From Argopecten irradians (taxonomy: Eukaryota; Mollusca; Bivalvia; Pectinida; Pectinidae), in NCBI RefSeq assembly GCF_041381155.1, contig NC_091142.1, positions 37,621,604-37,685,603 on the forward strand: 64,000 bases of DNA. The letters run 5' to 3'. How positions within the stretch are numbered: position 1 is the stretch's first letter; each line of letters opens with the position of its first letter. Made by a program: the position numbers and the translations under genes. The notes beneath the pieces were generated by a model, which was given only the letters and a program-made list of their open reading frames with translations, was not told where the DNA came from and searched no databases. This document shows, piece by piece, positions 1 through 12,329 of the stretch.

Positions 1-180
1 GAACCTTCATTAATTACTGTACAATTACTAACTAATTAATAACACTGTAAACATGTGAAATGAAATTGTAGACCACACCTTGGCTTCATGGTTTGCCTAT
101 ATATACTCCTTTCACTGCACTGTATATGTATTGACATTCTAAAATGTTGATAACTTAGGTGGTGAATACAATAGTAAACA

Positions 181-436
181 CTCGATTTGTAAGTATGAAT
201 ATTACGGTAACTAAACAAGTCTAAGTATAATAAAAACTCTTTGTATGTAATATTACGGCACATATAACTTAAACAAGTCTAAGGTATATATAAACAAACT
301 CGATTTGTAAGTATGAATATTACGGCACATATAACTTAAACAAGTCTAGGTATATATAAACAAACTCGATTTGTAAGTATGAATATTACGGCACATATAA
401 ATTAAACAAGTCTAAGGTATATATAAACAAACTCGA
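181..436. repeat. Tandem repeat, ~65 bp unit, about four copies
   Basis: Units start at ctcgatttgtaagtatgaat and end with tatatataaacaaa. The first two units are diverged and the last two nearly identical. The matching place in copy B (25199-25345) has about two units, so copy number differs between the duplicates. Confidence 0.8.
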
Positions 437-1928
437 TTGCTGCGATAATGGTGTAATACCCGTACAGATCGGAATAGATCGGAACAGTTCGGAGACCATA
501 CATTGTATAGTCTATAATACATATATCTTCCTGCCACATTGCGCTTCTGACATTTATGAAGTTATTGTGTTGATTAGAATATAGGATCGTCAAAATGTGT
601 TTGATTCCGGACTAAAATTAAGACATCAACATAACATTTGTGAAGATCATCCTTGAAACAAATTCATATCACTACATACATATTTGTGTTTGAGTTCTCA
701 TATCACACAACATATCTTGTACAGTTAATTGTTTTTATGTGATATTTATTTCAAAATTTCATTTGATGAAAATTTTCAAAAATTGAAGATGAAGAAAAAA
801 ACAAGAAAGAGAAACGTATGAGAATGCAGGCTCATCATACTACTACCTGTTTTAAGGCACATCTCTCAACTTTTTTTAGACAAAATATAAGGAAACTTTT
901 TTTCACTTCGATTTCGAAAATTCCACATGAAAAAAATCACGTCAATTTCACTTGTTCAGATTATTTCGTTGACCTCATTGTGAACAGATTTACATAGTGT
1001 ATAATGGTTCGTTTTACGCGAAATTCACACTTCTTGATACAAACTTGTCATCCATCATTTTAGAAGAGAGTGTTTTGTAATGATAACAGTGTTTTCGGTA
1101 ACGCTGTAAGAGGTACCGGATATTACAAGAGGAGATACTTAAACATGGCGGTGGAGGTCTCAATGTTTACTCAAGTGTCAAAATTACTTAACCCAGAGTC
1201 GTAACGATCAGACAGGTCAGGAACGACGCCCAGGCTCGGTCTGCACTCGTCATCACATTACATCATTTTTACAATATTTCATGTAAAATGATAGTTATAC
1301 ATTTGTATATGTATGCTTCAGAGGTAAAAGTATAAACCAAGCAGTGGGTTATTGTTTATGTTTACGAACACCGGTGTGTAATTACCTACAGTGTCTCTCA
1401 TTAGTTGTCATCATCCTCTCTTGATTGCGATTGGTTACCTATGACGTATGACTTAGGACTTCTTTTGATCACACATTTTCGTATAAATTGTATTTATTAC
1501 AAGTAGTTTGTAATAGGAATACACAACAATATAGCGGATCTCACTATTTAAACACTATATATTTTGGCAGTATGGTTTGGTAAGCTTCCATGAACGTATA
1601 GCACTGATCACAACGGTAAAATGCATCTGATAGATAGAAGTTCCCTAACAAGTCACTGTTATTTATCATGTTTATTTCTAAACTCTCATTAGTTAATTTT
1701 CAAATTTTGAAAATACGCTCAAGTTTGCTAAACATTATTAACAACAGTCACTTGCTACGAAATCACCAGTTATCACATAACTTTACACCAATATATCAAC
1801 TTACATTTCGAAATATTTTAAAGACAAATGTGCACCAAAACATAAAGCTAATTAAGCCATTTTGTCCTTTTGGCATTACGTCATTGTTTCCTGATGTCAC
1901 GCCATTGGTTGCATCTTCCTCGGTATTT

Positions 1929-2092
1929 GCATTTTACAAAGTTTTCTACCCTTACGGGTAAGTATTTGATTGCTGCGTCATTATTCTGTGAGCGACATAT
2001 CGTATTTTTCAGCAGAAAGACGTAATTTCCTTCATGAAATGATGACGTAACAATGGATATCTACCCATAAGGGAAGCAACTCTATAATATGT
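1929..2092. repeat. Palindromic MITE-like element with CRE-like core, copy 1
   Basis: About 165 bp imperfect palindrome. The left arm contains ctacccttacgggtaagtat and the right arm the inverse (atctacccataagggaagc); the inner part carries tgacgtaa. Related copies lie at 22086-22236, 26838-27001 (duplicate B), 39340-39508 and 53760-53907. A non-autonomous DNA element is the likely identity. Confidence 0.75.
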
Positions 2093-2768
2093 ACAGACGG
2101 AAGATGTAATTTTATTTTTATGAACGCCCTATCATTTCTTATCATCTTGTTCGATTTTGGTACAGATTTACCGTGCTTAGGTTTAGACCAGTCACGCCAT
2201 ATCTAGCCCCTTTCTCGGTTTCAGCCACTTACTAATTAGTGTATGCCGCCCTTCAAATTGTAAACAAAAATGTTTACGTTTCTTCGCAACGTTTAATTCA
2301 TTTTGGAAACAAATCAATTGATTAATTAATAATTTTCTTCGGATGAAGAAACTATTACAGGCTGAACTACAATGAAGACTTTTTGATGATATTGGGCAAC
2401 ATTGTATATGTATGTTTATAACTAAACAATAATTTAGTTATCACTAAACAACACTACATAGTAATTATTATAATTAATACATAATGCATAGAAATATAAA
2501 ATACTCAAAATATCAAACTAAATACTCATTAGATCTATTTAGAGGAATGGCAACCAGTGATCAGAGGCACAGTGATATGATATACTATTGTGAAGTACAG
2601 TCAATGTAGTATTGTATTTGTTATATTTTACATTACATGTATGTATAGATTGTTCAGATATATTTAGTTTATGGAAAATGTCAGATATATTTAGAGAAAT
2701 TTCATAGTGATCGTAAAGAAGATGTATTCTTCAGATATATTTAGAGAAATTTCATAGTGATCGTAAAG

Positions 2769-3775
2769 AAGGATGTATTCTTCAGAGGTTTCAGTCCCGT
2801 TGAAGTCTCGTTTTGACAAAGATCAAAGAAGTTATGAGATTTTCAAATACATTTTATCAATATCTGTAGCAAGTTGCCAGTTGCAAATTTTGTCAAAAAA
2901 TTACAGTTCTAACTTTAGCAGATTTTTTTATAGGGATTTTAAGAAATGGCCCATTTGGCGGCCATTTTGAAATTATGTCTTTTTTCGCTTTGAGTAGAGC
3001 CAAAGTTTTACCATTTTTTACTGAAATTGTTTTTACTTAAATCATCACTGCACCAGCATTTTTAGCTGTATCGAGCTATTTTTTGCTGTAAATCTTCACT
3101 TGATTCGTGATAATTAAAATATTGAGCATTAATGTGTGAAATGATTCACTTTTTTCATTTTATTTTTACATTTAATGGTAATTTGAGCACTTTTATTTTT
3201 TACTCTAAAATACTGAAAAATAACAAATATTCAAGTGGGGCAAAAAAGTAAGCACACGGACCCCCCATTTTTCAGCCTGATTTTGAAAGAACAACCCTTT
3301 CCCTATTGATATGCAAAATATAAACAAAAGTTTAATACCAGAACTTTTTCTATAAAGAGTTAGATTTGGCAAAAATGGCTGAAAATGGTGCATTTTGTAG
3401 CTCAAAATTAAGGGGTAGGGGTAGCATATGTTGTTATTCTGAGAAAAAATATTAGTCTTATTGATCAAAACTGGTATATTTCAAAAGAAGACTACTGGAA
3501 AATCAATTCTACCAACATTAATACATATCAAACACCTCATTAGGAAATTATGGCTTTAATCTCTTGTGTATATGGTCAAAACGGCAAAATTCCCATAAAA
3601 TCCAATATTTTGTCAACTAGGTATCTTTGAGTGACAGTAGCTCAAAAATGGCTGAAAATGGTCATATGTATTTTCTTTCATTTTCTTTCATGGTATAAAC
3701 TCCTCTTTCCAAAAATCTATATGAGAAAAAAAATTTAATACAAGAAAATTTGACTTCTCAGAGGAGTACATCCTT
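2769..3775. repeat. Terminal-inverted-repeat element, family R1, full-length copy
   Basis: About 1 kb element bounded by aaggatgtattcttcagagg on the left and the inverse of aaggatgtactcctctgag on the right. It has no transposase frame, so it is probably a non-autonomous DNA element. Related sequence occurs at 27630-28371 (copy B, internally deleted), inverted at 9264-9738 and 33841-34315, and as a fragment at 23037-23245. Confidence 0.7.
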
Positions 3776-5026
3776 AACATGTAAACATAATGTAATATCT
3801 TTAATTATATCATTTTCTCTTTTTTCAAGCATGATATTGAAAAATATAATTCATTTCTTGCAATTAAGCAATTAACTGTCTTTCTTTTTCTTCACAAAGT
3901 CCCTCCATCACTTTCTTCTCTTCTTCTCTATTCCTCATCTAATCTGCCTTTTCCTTTTTATTAAAATTAGGGCAATGCTATAGTGTTTATAAAACTCCTT
4001 TGTGATTGTGTGGATAAATGTGTATGACACCGTTTATGTTATGTAAGTTTGTTTCTTGTATAGTACTGCTAGGAAATGTCAACATAGAGGAAATAAATGA
4101 AATTATTAACCAATAGAGGTCACGTGACCTAGTCGGGCACCACTCTCGCTTCTCTGTGTCATGTTACATTATGAAATCCAATGCCCCATTTCCTTGATAT
4201 TTTAGTCACGAGATGGTCTAAAATCCTCCAGGAATGGTCCGCGTATTCAGAGCTACTTAATATTACCAGCTATAAAACAACTGATCTGTTGGAATACTGC
4301 AGCAATCGTTATATTAATGTTGACCTATGTATAATAAGTAATCATCCAATTAAGATCGATCATTTAAAACAATGCCTTTGGAAATACAGATCATTATAAG
4401 CACTCCGTTCAATAGAGGATCTGACAACATCTCATAAGTGGTCATGTTCGTATGGCCTTTATATACCAAGTGCACATCAAATACATTTTCTACACCTTGC
4501 TACATCATATTTTTTACAAACTATTTCATCCTATGAAATTCACTGTCAAGATTCCGGTGGTAAAAATGTGATTAGCCAATTGCAAAGGTCACCAGTGATG
4601 ATAAGGATATGTATAGCCAATTGCAAAGGTCACCAGTGATGATAAGGATATGTATATTAAGGTGAGAGGTATCTCACTTTGTCTTTGAATGTAATATAAA
4701 CTTCCTTACCACCAAAAACATTTAATGATATTTGAAGTGCAGCTTTAGACTGTTGGAGTCACCGCTATAAGTGCAGAGTTGGGAACCTACTTGATAATTC
4801 GTTAATCATATGCAATATGGGCCTCTCATGTAATTGGGGCTAAAAAACAAAATATGTCCTCTTAGGATATCACGTAACATAGTATGTGCAGTTCTCTGTA
4901 TACACCAGAGTGGGGTGTTGGTTAGGTGCATACTAGCATACTGAGCGAGCTCCTAAAAACTGTGGCATTATTCACACTGCCGGTGTTGCAGCGGCTGGAT
5001 TCTCATCACCCCATAGACTTAAAACC

Positions 5027-8000
5027 ATGCTGAGAACTATATTCCGCCTCGCACTTCTTTTGTGTAGTGGTGAGTAACTTTTTATTTCACATTTCTTTTA
5101 TTGTATTCCTCGTTTTATTGTTTAAAACACTTAGCAGATTATCTGTAGTTGGGAGGCAAAGTATTCCTTCATTTTCCGGTCCAGATTAATGTTTTATATA
5201 ATCTGTACATATGTTATATATATCGAACTAAACATTGGTTTATTTGTTTGTAACTATATTTTAAACCTGTTGGAATTGGTGGTATAAACTATTGTTATTA
5301 ATATAATATGTCAACATGTTTTATTGTAAACCATAGTCAGTCCTAACAGAACCATGAGGTAAACTCGTGCTATAGTTGGTCTGCCGTTGATACAATCGTG
5401 GAACATGTTACGGTGACATTTAGCAGTACCTAACCCAGTCTTTATCCTTTAACCTCTCGGCTCGCCAACCTTATAACACAACAACACACTAGGCACTACA
5501 TATTGACTGGTGTTTGCATGTTTTAGTACATCTAGGGGTAATGTTTTATTTTAATTTTAGTGGATAAGGTTCACTCTATATGGGCAATACGTTTACCAAT
5601 AAAACTGTATTAGCAGTTAATGACTCTGAGTATTTAAAACCAATAAACAGTGTGTTTATTTTAGAACTTCTAAAAATCCTACTATCGTACAAGAAATGTT
5701 ATATGTTCCATAACTAGACGAAACGTTTGACATGCATTATTTCTGCACTAATCTATAGCAAACCATAAGTTTGGATGAATTAAGTCGAGAAGATCAGTCA
5801 AGTCATTGGCAAACATGTTTGGTGTTTTATAGACATTATAGTTAAAGCACAGAAAAGTAATTGTTCCTATTGTAAAGCTTTATGTATGTTAAGATAAAAC
5901 ATATTTGAAGAAATCACTGTAAATAAGTATTAAAAAGGCATTTGACTGCAGCTTATAGGTAAATATCATATGATTTTAGTAGTATAGCCATTTTGGTTTT
6001 ACAGAACGAACAGTTTATGTATATATATATTTGGCATCGCAAACAATATACATTCACATATGTGTTTTGATGGTAGGTTACAGGATTGGGGCACCGTGGG
6101 ATCAACTTCCCGAATAATGTTGTCCTCGCACAGGAGAGCTCTCGATAAACATACAAATATCTATATAATTCTGATTTAAATTTTCTATAATGAGTTAAAT
6201 GATATTGAAGGATTAAAGTTTGTAGGAGACAGAGAAAAAAGTAAATGAATCCATATAGCTATAACGTTGCAAGTCCAATTAAAGGAACATACAGTTTTGA
6301 AGTATCAAAAACAACATTCTGAGATAATGTCTTAAATTTTTCGCTTACATAATATTTTCATTTTTTTATTTGTTTATTTATTTATTTATTATTATTTTTT
6401 TTTGTTCAATGTTTGCAGTAAAGAAAAAATATTTGATATGCATAACATAGACAGCTGATTGCTATATTTCAATTACTCAAAAATATATTTCAAATTCCTC
6501 CATATTTTATCAAATTTCTCAATGCATCCAGTTTTAATTGACATTTTATTCCCCCAATATCATATTTTGTACACATAACTCACTCAAACTCCCCATAGTT
6601 ATTCTTTGTTTTTCCTCGGTACAGAAAATATGCATAACTTCATATTAGAAATAATGAAATTGAAACACAAAAATCAGTCTTACCACAGCGTATTGTTTCT
6701 ATTTCAAAATCCATAATATTCCTAATTTTTTTCATACAGTTAAAATTAACTTTGAACTCCTATTCGACTTTGAAAAATTAAAACTATGACATATAATTCT
6801 AATAATATTTGTAATTTTGATGGTGAATAACATATTGTCGATTCGTGAGTATGAGGGGAGAAGAAGCTTATTAATTAGTGGATATAAGTTTACACTGTGC
6901 ACCTGAAGAGTGAAGGATTACATATGTGATACCAAACCACAAAAAGACCGAAATGTATCAAACAATCGGGAACTTTCGGCACTTTTCGTAAACGAGGCGG
7001 AAAGTGCCGAAAGTTTCAGATTGGTGTATTATGCCAAGTAGGACATTCCTCCGTGTTTTTCGTTAAAATATTCGTATATGAATACTACTGCCAAAATTTA
7101 AAAAACAAAAAACAAAAAAAAAAAACAATGATAAATAGTTGTAATACACTAAATTATAAATAATGTCTCGGAAAGGAACCAATCTTTTTTGAAAATCCTC
7201 ATCGTGAATTAAGGTGAATTACGTAGTGTTTATGTAATAGTTCCACTACCATTTGCACTATCATGTACTGATCTCGTCAAGATCATCATGTGTAGAATCT
7301 TTCAACCGCAGATGTTTCATGTGTAGAAACTTTAGGTTTTTCTTGTTTGCTGTTGAGTATGAGATATAGATACATCTTAGTTAAATTTCTGAATAAAAAT
7401 GAAAATATAGATAAATAAAGAAATAAGAAAAAAATAATAAATTGGTTTTTGTTGCCTATAGGTTATCTCGAATATTTCTACACGTGATCATGTAAGAAAG
7501 CGGTGAACTACTACAGAAATGACCATAGATATTTCAGCTTTCATTCCGCATCATGTTACAAGGTTGACCTAACATACATGTATTTTATATGCAGGCCTAT
7601 AAAATGTGCTATTGTTATGCTGATAAAACCGACTTTTCTTGGTACGGAAGCACGGTAATCATGATACATAAGTGGGCGTTCCATAATTTAGTTGTTCTAA
7701 TCTTTTTATTTGCCCGACTCCACCGCCGCCCCTCGAGATAAATATGTCACAATGGGTTTTTTTTAATTACCCATACAGCTATCTTGTTCCTGCGTCTTGT
7801 TGAGGGACGTGAGGGAAGACGAGAAAGTCTGGAATGTCCCGAAGGAACCAATATCTTAAAGACATGTGCATGTGACGATCCAGCGGATGGATTTGGTGTG
7901 TGCTGGGACAAAGTGTGCGACCTTTGCTTCCGACGCCTAGGGTAAATATCGTGATATCTTTCCTTACAGCTGCATAATAATCGAGTCACCGATTGGTGTA

Positions 8001-11000
8001 TTTAGCAAGATTCAGAGTATTATTTCAGATTCAGATTATTTTATTTCCTTGTTTTTAACACATTGGAGAGTTGACATAAACATATACAATATAACAATTC
8101 AGACAGTGCTGGACAAACATATAACTGCATTTTGCATAACAAAACAGGTACATTGTATGATTAATTAGGTATACATACCATTTCATAAGACATAATATCA
8201 ATGATTTATAATGCACATTTCAATACCTTGCAATATTAATTTACTTAAATTACAAATTAAATTATCTCGTAGCTTTAAAGCCAAATCTATATATTTTCCT
8301 AACCTGTTTAATCCCCCTATATTCTGAGTTGATAATAAAAATACAATGATTGACATCATTCTGTGTGAATACATTAACTCTTTTGTCACAAAAGTGAAAA
8401 ATATCATATGAAAATTAATTAAAATTCATATTAACGTAAAATTATGTGATTGTGGGTATATTGTGGTTAGTGGCCACTTTTATAAATGGTGTATGCTATA
8501 GTCAGGTAAATAAAACCGAATCTGGTTATGTAAACCGACATTCTTTCGTGTGCTAGGAAGTTTCACGAATTTCGTGATCCAAGTAATTTCACGAAATTTA
8601 TCTCCTTGAGTTAGCATCTACATCAATTGTACTGATAGGAATTTTCAGTCAATTTTCTAATCCGCGCGTGTTAATCTCCGTGAACATGTTTTGTAATGGA
8701 AGTCGCGAAATTTAATACACGCGAAAGAAAGTTGGTTTACAGTAACATGGTAAAGAAAGAGGGGAAGGTGAATAAAAACATTAAGACGCGTAAAATTCCA
8801 GATTACGACTACGTTTCCAAAAGTCGAACTTGGTTAGATTATCCGTAGTTAAAACACACTGCGACGCTCTAGCCTCATGAAAAAATAGGATTTTTTTTTA
8901 ATAAATTCCTAGATATTTATATTAAGAATTTATACATCAAATGTTTCACCTAGGCCTATGTAACAAAGTCTCCAGATTTATGAATTAAGGTATTAACATA
9001 TTATATCGTGTCGTTTAAACTATCCCTATACGGTTCATTCCCACTCAGCCAACATGTTGTTTTTGCTTTATAAACTTTACCTCAGTTAACCTGTGAACAG
9101 GTTGGCTGTAGTTTGTATCAGCTATGCCTACTAATATAAAGGTAAAAGGGAAAGCAGAATTAGGCTGTACCAAACTAAGATATAACCCTTATGATATTAC
9201 AACTTAAAAAATGGTACTAATTGAAACCCTTATGATATGTCAGTAACAAAATTATTGATGATTAAGGATGTACACATCTGAGAAGTCAATTTTTTTTGTA
9301 TGAAACTTTTTTTCTTATATAAATGTTTTGAAAAAGGAGTTCATACCATAGAAGAAAATGGAAGAAAAAACATATGTCCGTGTGCTCGTTTTGGAGCTAT
9401 TGCCACTCAAAAATACCAAATTGACAACATATTGGAATTTATGGGAATTTTGTCGTTTTGACCATATACACCAGAAATTAAATCCATAATTTCCTAATAT
9501 AGTGTTTGATATGCATTGATGTTTATAGAATTTATTTTCCATGTGGTGTTCTTCAAAAATACAGCAGTTATGATTAATAAGACTCATATTTTATCAGAAT
9601 AACGACATATGCTACACCTACCCATTAATTTTGAGCTTCAAATTGCATCATTTTCGGCCATTTTTGCCTTATTTAACCCTTTATAGAAAAAGTTCTGGTA
9701 TTAAACTTTTGAAAATACATTGCATATCAATAAGGGAAAACTTGACCTGAAATTGACCTGGAATTCATATGAAATTGACCTGAATTTCATATTAAGATTT
9801 TTTTTTTCAGGTCGATTTCAGACCAAGATTTGAACATTTCGCGGCTGCAACATTTCGCGATTTATTGTTTGGAAGTTTTGTGAGGAGGTTTATTTAAGGA
9901 TTAAAGTCTCTTTCTGGTGGTTCTATCGAAGGATAAAGTTTAGTAGAGTATCGATATTTGGAATGGACCGTGAAGCGGTCCATGAAACTAATATCGACAC
10001 CCTACTCAACTTTATCCTTCGATAGAACCACCAGAAAGTGACTTAACTCCTTATATTTACAGTCTTAACTATTATTTTCATAGCTCAAAATGTACCCTTA
10101 ATGGTGTTTATGGCATTTATAAGACTAAAATTGAATTATATCGTTTGGTTCCGACAGGCATTTGGAACAGCCACTCGAAGTGGCGGAAATTCCCGCCAAT
10201 TTATCAATGAACATACAAGTAAAATGAGTTCCGTCTGATGAAGCATATATCTGGGGTTTTCTCGGTATGAAACTATAAATCGTTTTATTTATCTGTTGTT
10301 AAAAACACCATGGTGCAAAGCAGTTTGGTTTTAATCTTTTGCTTCGTATGATTACACACGCTTACACAATTCATAACGTGGCAGGATATTTAACGTAGTT
10401 GTGACGCTGCGTCAGATTCGAACCGCCTGTGTCAAGGAGGTGTGACAAACAGAGAGTTTCTTCAATATTTTGTGATCACTTGAGTTCTACTTAATTAGTT
10501 CATGGTTGAAATTACTTGAATACACTGGTGTTTACATAGTTCCATGTCATTTCCGGATTTTGGAGATTTTCAAATGTATCGGACGTCGTTTCGAGGAACA
10601 TGTACAAACACAAGTAGGCCCACTACTGTAAAAGTTTACCGCTCTCAAAATGTTAGCTTATATTTATATTGTTGTTTCAAACACTTCAATAAATATTAGA
10701 GATGTCTATTACAAGTATTGTAAAGCTACAATTGTAGGATTCCGTTTCATTGATATTTCGAAACACCAAACGTACATTGTGTATGTAAGGCCTACTCTCG
10801 CCGATTCACAGTAGATAACGTACAGGACTTGTCTGTCCCCCGAGGTGAACAAAAATGCATTGTCGTGCAAAGTCGTTTTGGTTAAACTTATCCAACTCAA
10901 AGACTGATGTTGTCCTGACATATCTTATCCATTTGCGTACAACCAAAGATGTTAAAAATACAAATAGGATGTAGATCTACATGTTGTAGCGAACAACACA

Positions 11001-11931
11001 GACTCACCGACACACAACATGTAAACATTGCGACGTCATCGGAATGTGCAAAACTGTACATTGTACAACATTGTTTATTTATCATACGCACGGAAGCATT
11101 GCTCAAAGAGGTACGGTAGTATTTTGTTTTAGTTTTTACGTCCTATTAACAGCCCGGTTACATTGTTTAAGGTACGGTAATAACATAAACAATGTAACTT
11201 TTCTACATTTGTATTTACACACGTACATGTATACATGTGTTCAAACCTATATTGATACATGTTCATCGAACGTACGTTCGGTACTGAAAACACCAAAAGT
11301 TTCTGATTTGGACCATCATAAATTCATCCACGCGGCTCCAAATTGCGCGTGACATACTCAATTTATCGAGAAATAAAGTTGAGTAGCCTTTGGTTGAAAT
11401 CAACAGGGTTTATACTATCAATTCACCACTGACTGTAAATATTAGCCGCTAAAAATCGTATCTTGTTTTTGCGATATATTAATTTTAGTAAATTTGGATG
11501 AATCCGCGAGTTTAGCGAAATTAAAACCCTGGAAATATTAGCAACAATACAGTAATTATATTTACCAATAATGAAATACGTAACTATGCCAAACTCAATA
11601 TTTGTATATACGTAGGAAGAGGTCTCTCAAGGAAAGGACGGACACCATGCTACCACTTAAGTTATTTCGGCGTTCAAGATCTATCAGTCCTGAACTCTAT
11701 GGATATAGAGATCGTTCAAGAACCCAACATTATATACGTATACTCCGCCGTCGGGAAAGACCCCCAAGTCGGACAAGACCACCACGTCGGACAACAACAA
11801 GTCGACCTCAGACGACAACCAGGAATCCATGCCAGTCTCTATGCAACCCTGTATATGTCAACGACGTCTTAAGATGTCAGTGTCCTTGGGTATGTACGGT
11901 ATTCAATTGTAGTACTTTAGTTCCCTACTAG
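5027..11931 (+). CDS. Secreted two-module cysteine-rich peptide precursor, copy A
   Basis: Exons 5027-5069, 7779-7941 and 11616-11931 join in phase (1, then 2) to a 173-residue precursor. Exon 1 encodes a leucine-rich leader starting MLRTIFRLALLLCS; the hydrophobic run continues into exon 2, so this is a signal peptide and the product is secreted. Exon 2 carries six cysteines (residues 34, 44, 46, 56, 61, 64; C-x9-C-x-C-x9-C-x4-C-x2-C). The exon 2/3 junction writes RRLGKRS, a Gly-Lys-Arg site typical of prohormone cleavage and amidation. Exon 3 is very rich in Arg, Pro, Thr and Ser and ends in a six-cysteine tail. A possible 91 bp terminal intron (11890-11980) would replace the tail end by two residues and stop at 11989. 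Family not recognised; a host-defence or signalling peptide is inference. Exons 2 and 3 have the same reading frames in copy B. Confidence 0.72.
5070..7778. other. Intron 1 of peptide gene A
   Basis: 2.7 kb AT-rich intron with donor gtgagt and acceptor acag. It contains a short perfect hairpin at 6973-7013 and low-complexity A/T tracts near 6360-6400 and 7095-7130. No additional exon was recognised. Confidence 0.6.
6973..7013. repeat. Short inverted repeat (stem-loop)
   Basis: The arm actttcggcacttttc is followed after a short spacer by its inverse ggaaagtgccgaaagt. The same structure is present in copy B at 31536-31576. It could be a remnant of a small foldback element. Confidence 0.75.
8524..8747. 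repeat. Foldback / MITE-like element
   Basis: The arms ggttatgtaaaccgac...ttctttcg and the inverse cgaaagaaagttggtttac...agtaac flank a ~100 bp centre. It has no coding capacity. The copy B equivalent is about 33087-33310. Confidence 0.6.
9264..9738. repeat. Family R1 element, truncated, inverted
   Basis: Begins with aaggatgtacacatctgaga and matches the inverse complement of the right half of the element at 2769-3775. It ends near gcatatcaataaggg, so the other terminus is missing. The copy B equivalent is 33841-34315. Confidence 0.65.
9895..10053. repeat. Long-stem foldback element
   Basis: Arms of about 65 bp (ctttctggtggttctatcga and its inverse) flank a core with a second small palindrome, ggaccgtgaagcggtcc. 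The same element is in copy B at 34472-34632. The transcribed strand would fold into a long hairpin. Confidence 0.8.
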
Positions 11932-12208
11932 GACTGGTAGTGTGTTAGTGTAGTATAACTCACTACTGTAATTTCCTCAGTATAGTTAGTGGTTTATGTA
12001 TCTTCTTTATTTAAATAGTTGAGACATAAAAATTTAAGGGTTTGTTCAATAGATTAATACAATATGATTTTTTTAAATCCTAAACTTGATAATATCAAGT
12101 TAAAGTGATTATGAAGTCATTTTCAGGGTCAAATAGTATGTAATCATTGTTATGTTTGCCTAATATCATAAGAAAAAGCTAAATAACTCTAAATTAGGCC
12201 GGGATCTA

Positions 12209-12250
12209 GGGGGGGGGGGGGGGTCTACGTGCACCCCCCCCCCCCCCCCC
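12209..12250. repeat. Poly-G / poly-C inverted repeat at duplication boundary
   Basis: A run of 15 G, a 10 base spacer (tctacgtgca) and a run of 17 C form a perfect G:C hairpin, with G-quadruplex potential on both strands. It lies about 14 bases past the point where homology between copies A and B ends. Confidence 0.9.
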
Positions 12251-12329
12251 ACAACTTAAGAAACCAATGTTTTTCTGAAGCCTTATGACCCACTGATAAC
12301 GAAATCGAGAGGTAACATTGTATAAACTG

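Larger units (their letters stand above)
437..5026. other. Upstream flank of peptide gene A, no gene recognised
   Basis: AT-rich sequence without a convincing coding exon. It contains two dispersed inverted-repeat elements (1929-2092 and 2769-3775), a 50 bp tandem duplication at 2681-2780 that is single in copy B, and a 41 bp tandem duplication near 4573-4655, also single in copy B. The short open frames here have no family signature and several lie inside repeats. Promoter elements of the peptide gene were not identified with confidence. Confidence 0.6.
7942..11615. other. Intron 2 of peptide gene A
   Basis: 3.7 kb intron with donor gtaaat and acceptor cgtag. It holds two foldback elements (8524-8747 and 9895-10053), an inverted fragment of family R1 (9264-9738), and near 9745-9830 several TGACCT hexamers in a row. 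No further exon of the peptide gene was recognised. Confidence 0.6.
1..12195. repeat. Large segmental duplication, copy A (left end outside window)
   Basis: This block is nearly identical, in the same orientation, to 23970-37443. Homology is already present at base 1, so the true left end lies outside the window. It stops abruptly after the shared string aactctaaat near 12195; copy A then runs into a poly-G/poly-C hairpin, while copy B enters unrelated sequence at 37444. The block holds one complete secreted cysteine-rich peptide gene. Relative to B, copy A lacks a 1041 bp and a 673 bp insertion, keeps about 270 bp lost from B, and has more copies of two short tandem repeats. Identity in unique stretches is very high, which means either a recent duplication or two haplotypes assembled in tandem. 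Confidence 0.93.

Noticed and set aside
1668..1961. 97-codon open frame repeated at 26577-26870
   Set aside because: Conserved only because it lies in the duplicated block. It overlaps a palindromic repeat and has no domain, signal peptide or splice context.
7747..7989. 80-codon minus-strand frame, repeated at 32310-32552
   Set aside because: It is the antisense shadow of the six-cysteine exon, whose plus-strand reading has matching splice sites and a paralogue.
9315..9587. 90-codon minus-strand frame, repeated at 33892-34164
   Set aside because: Lies entirely inside an R1 repeat fragment; no coding features.
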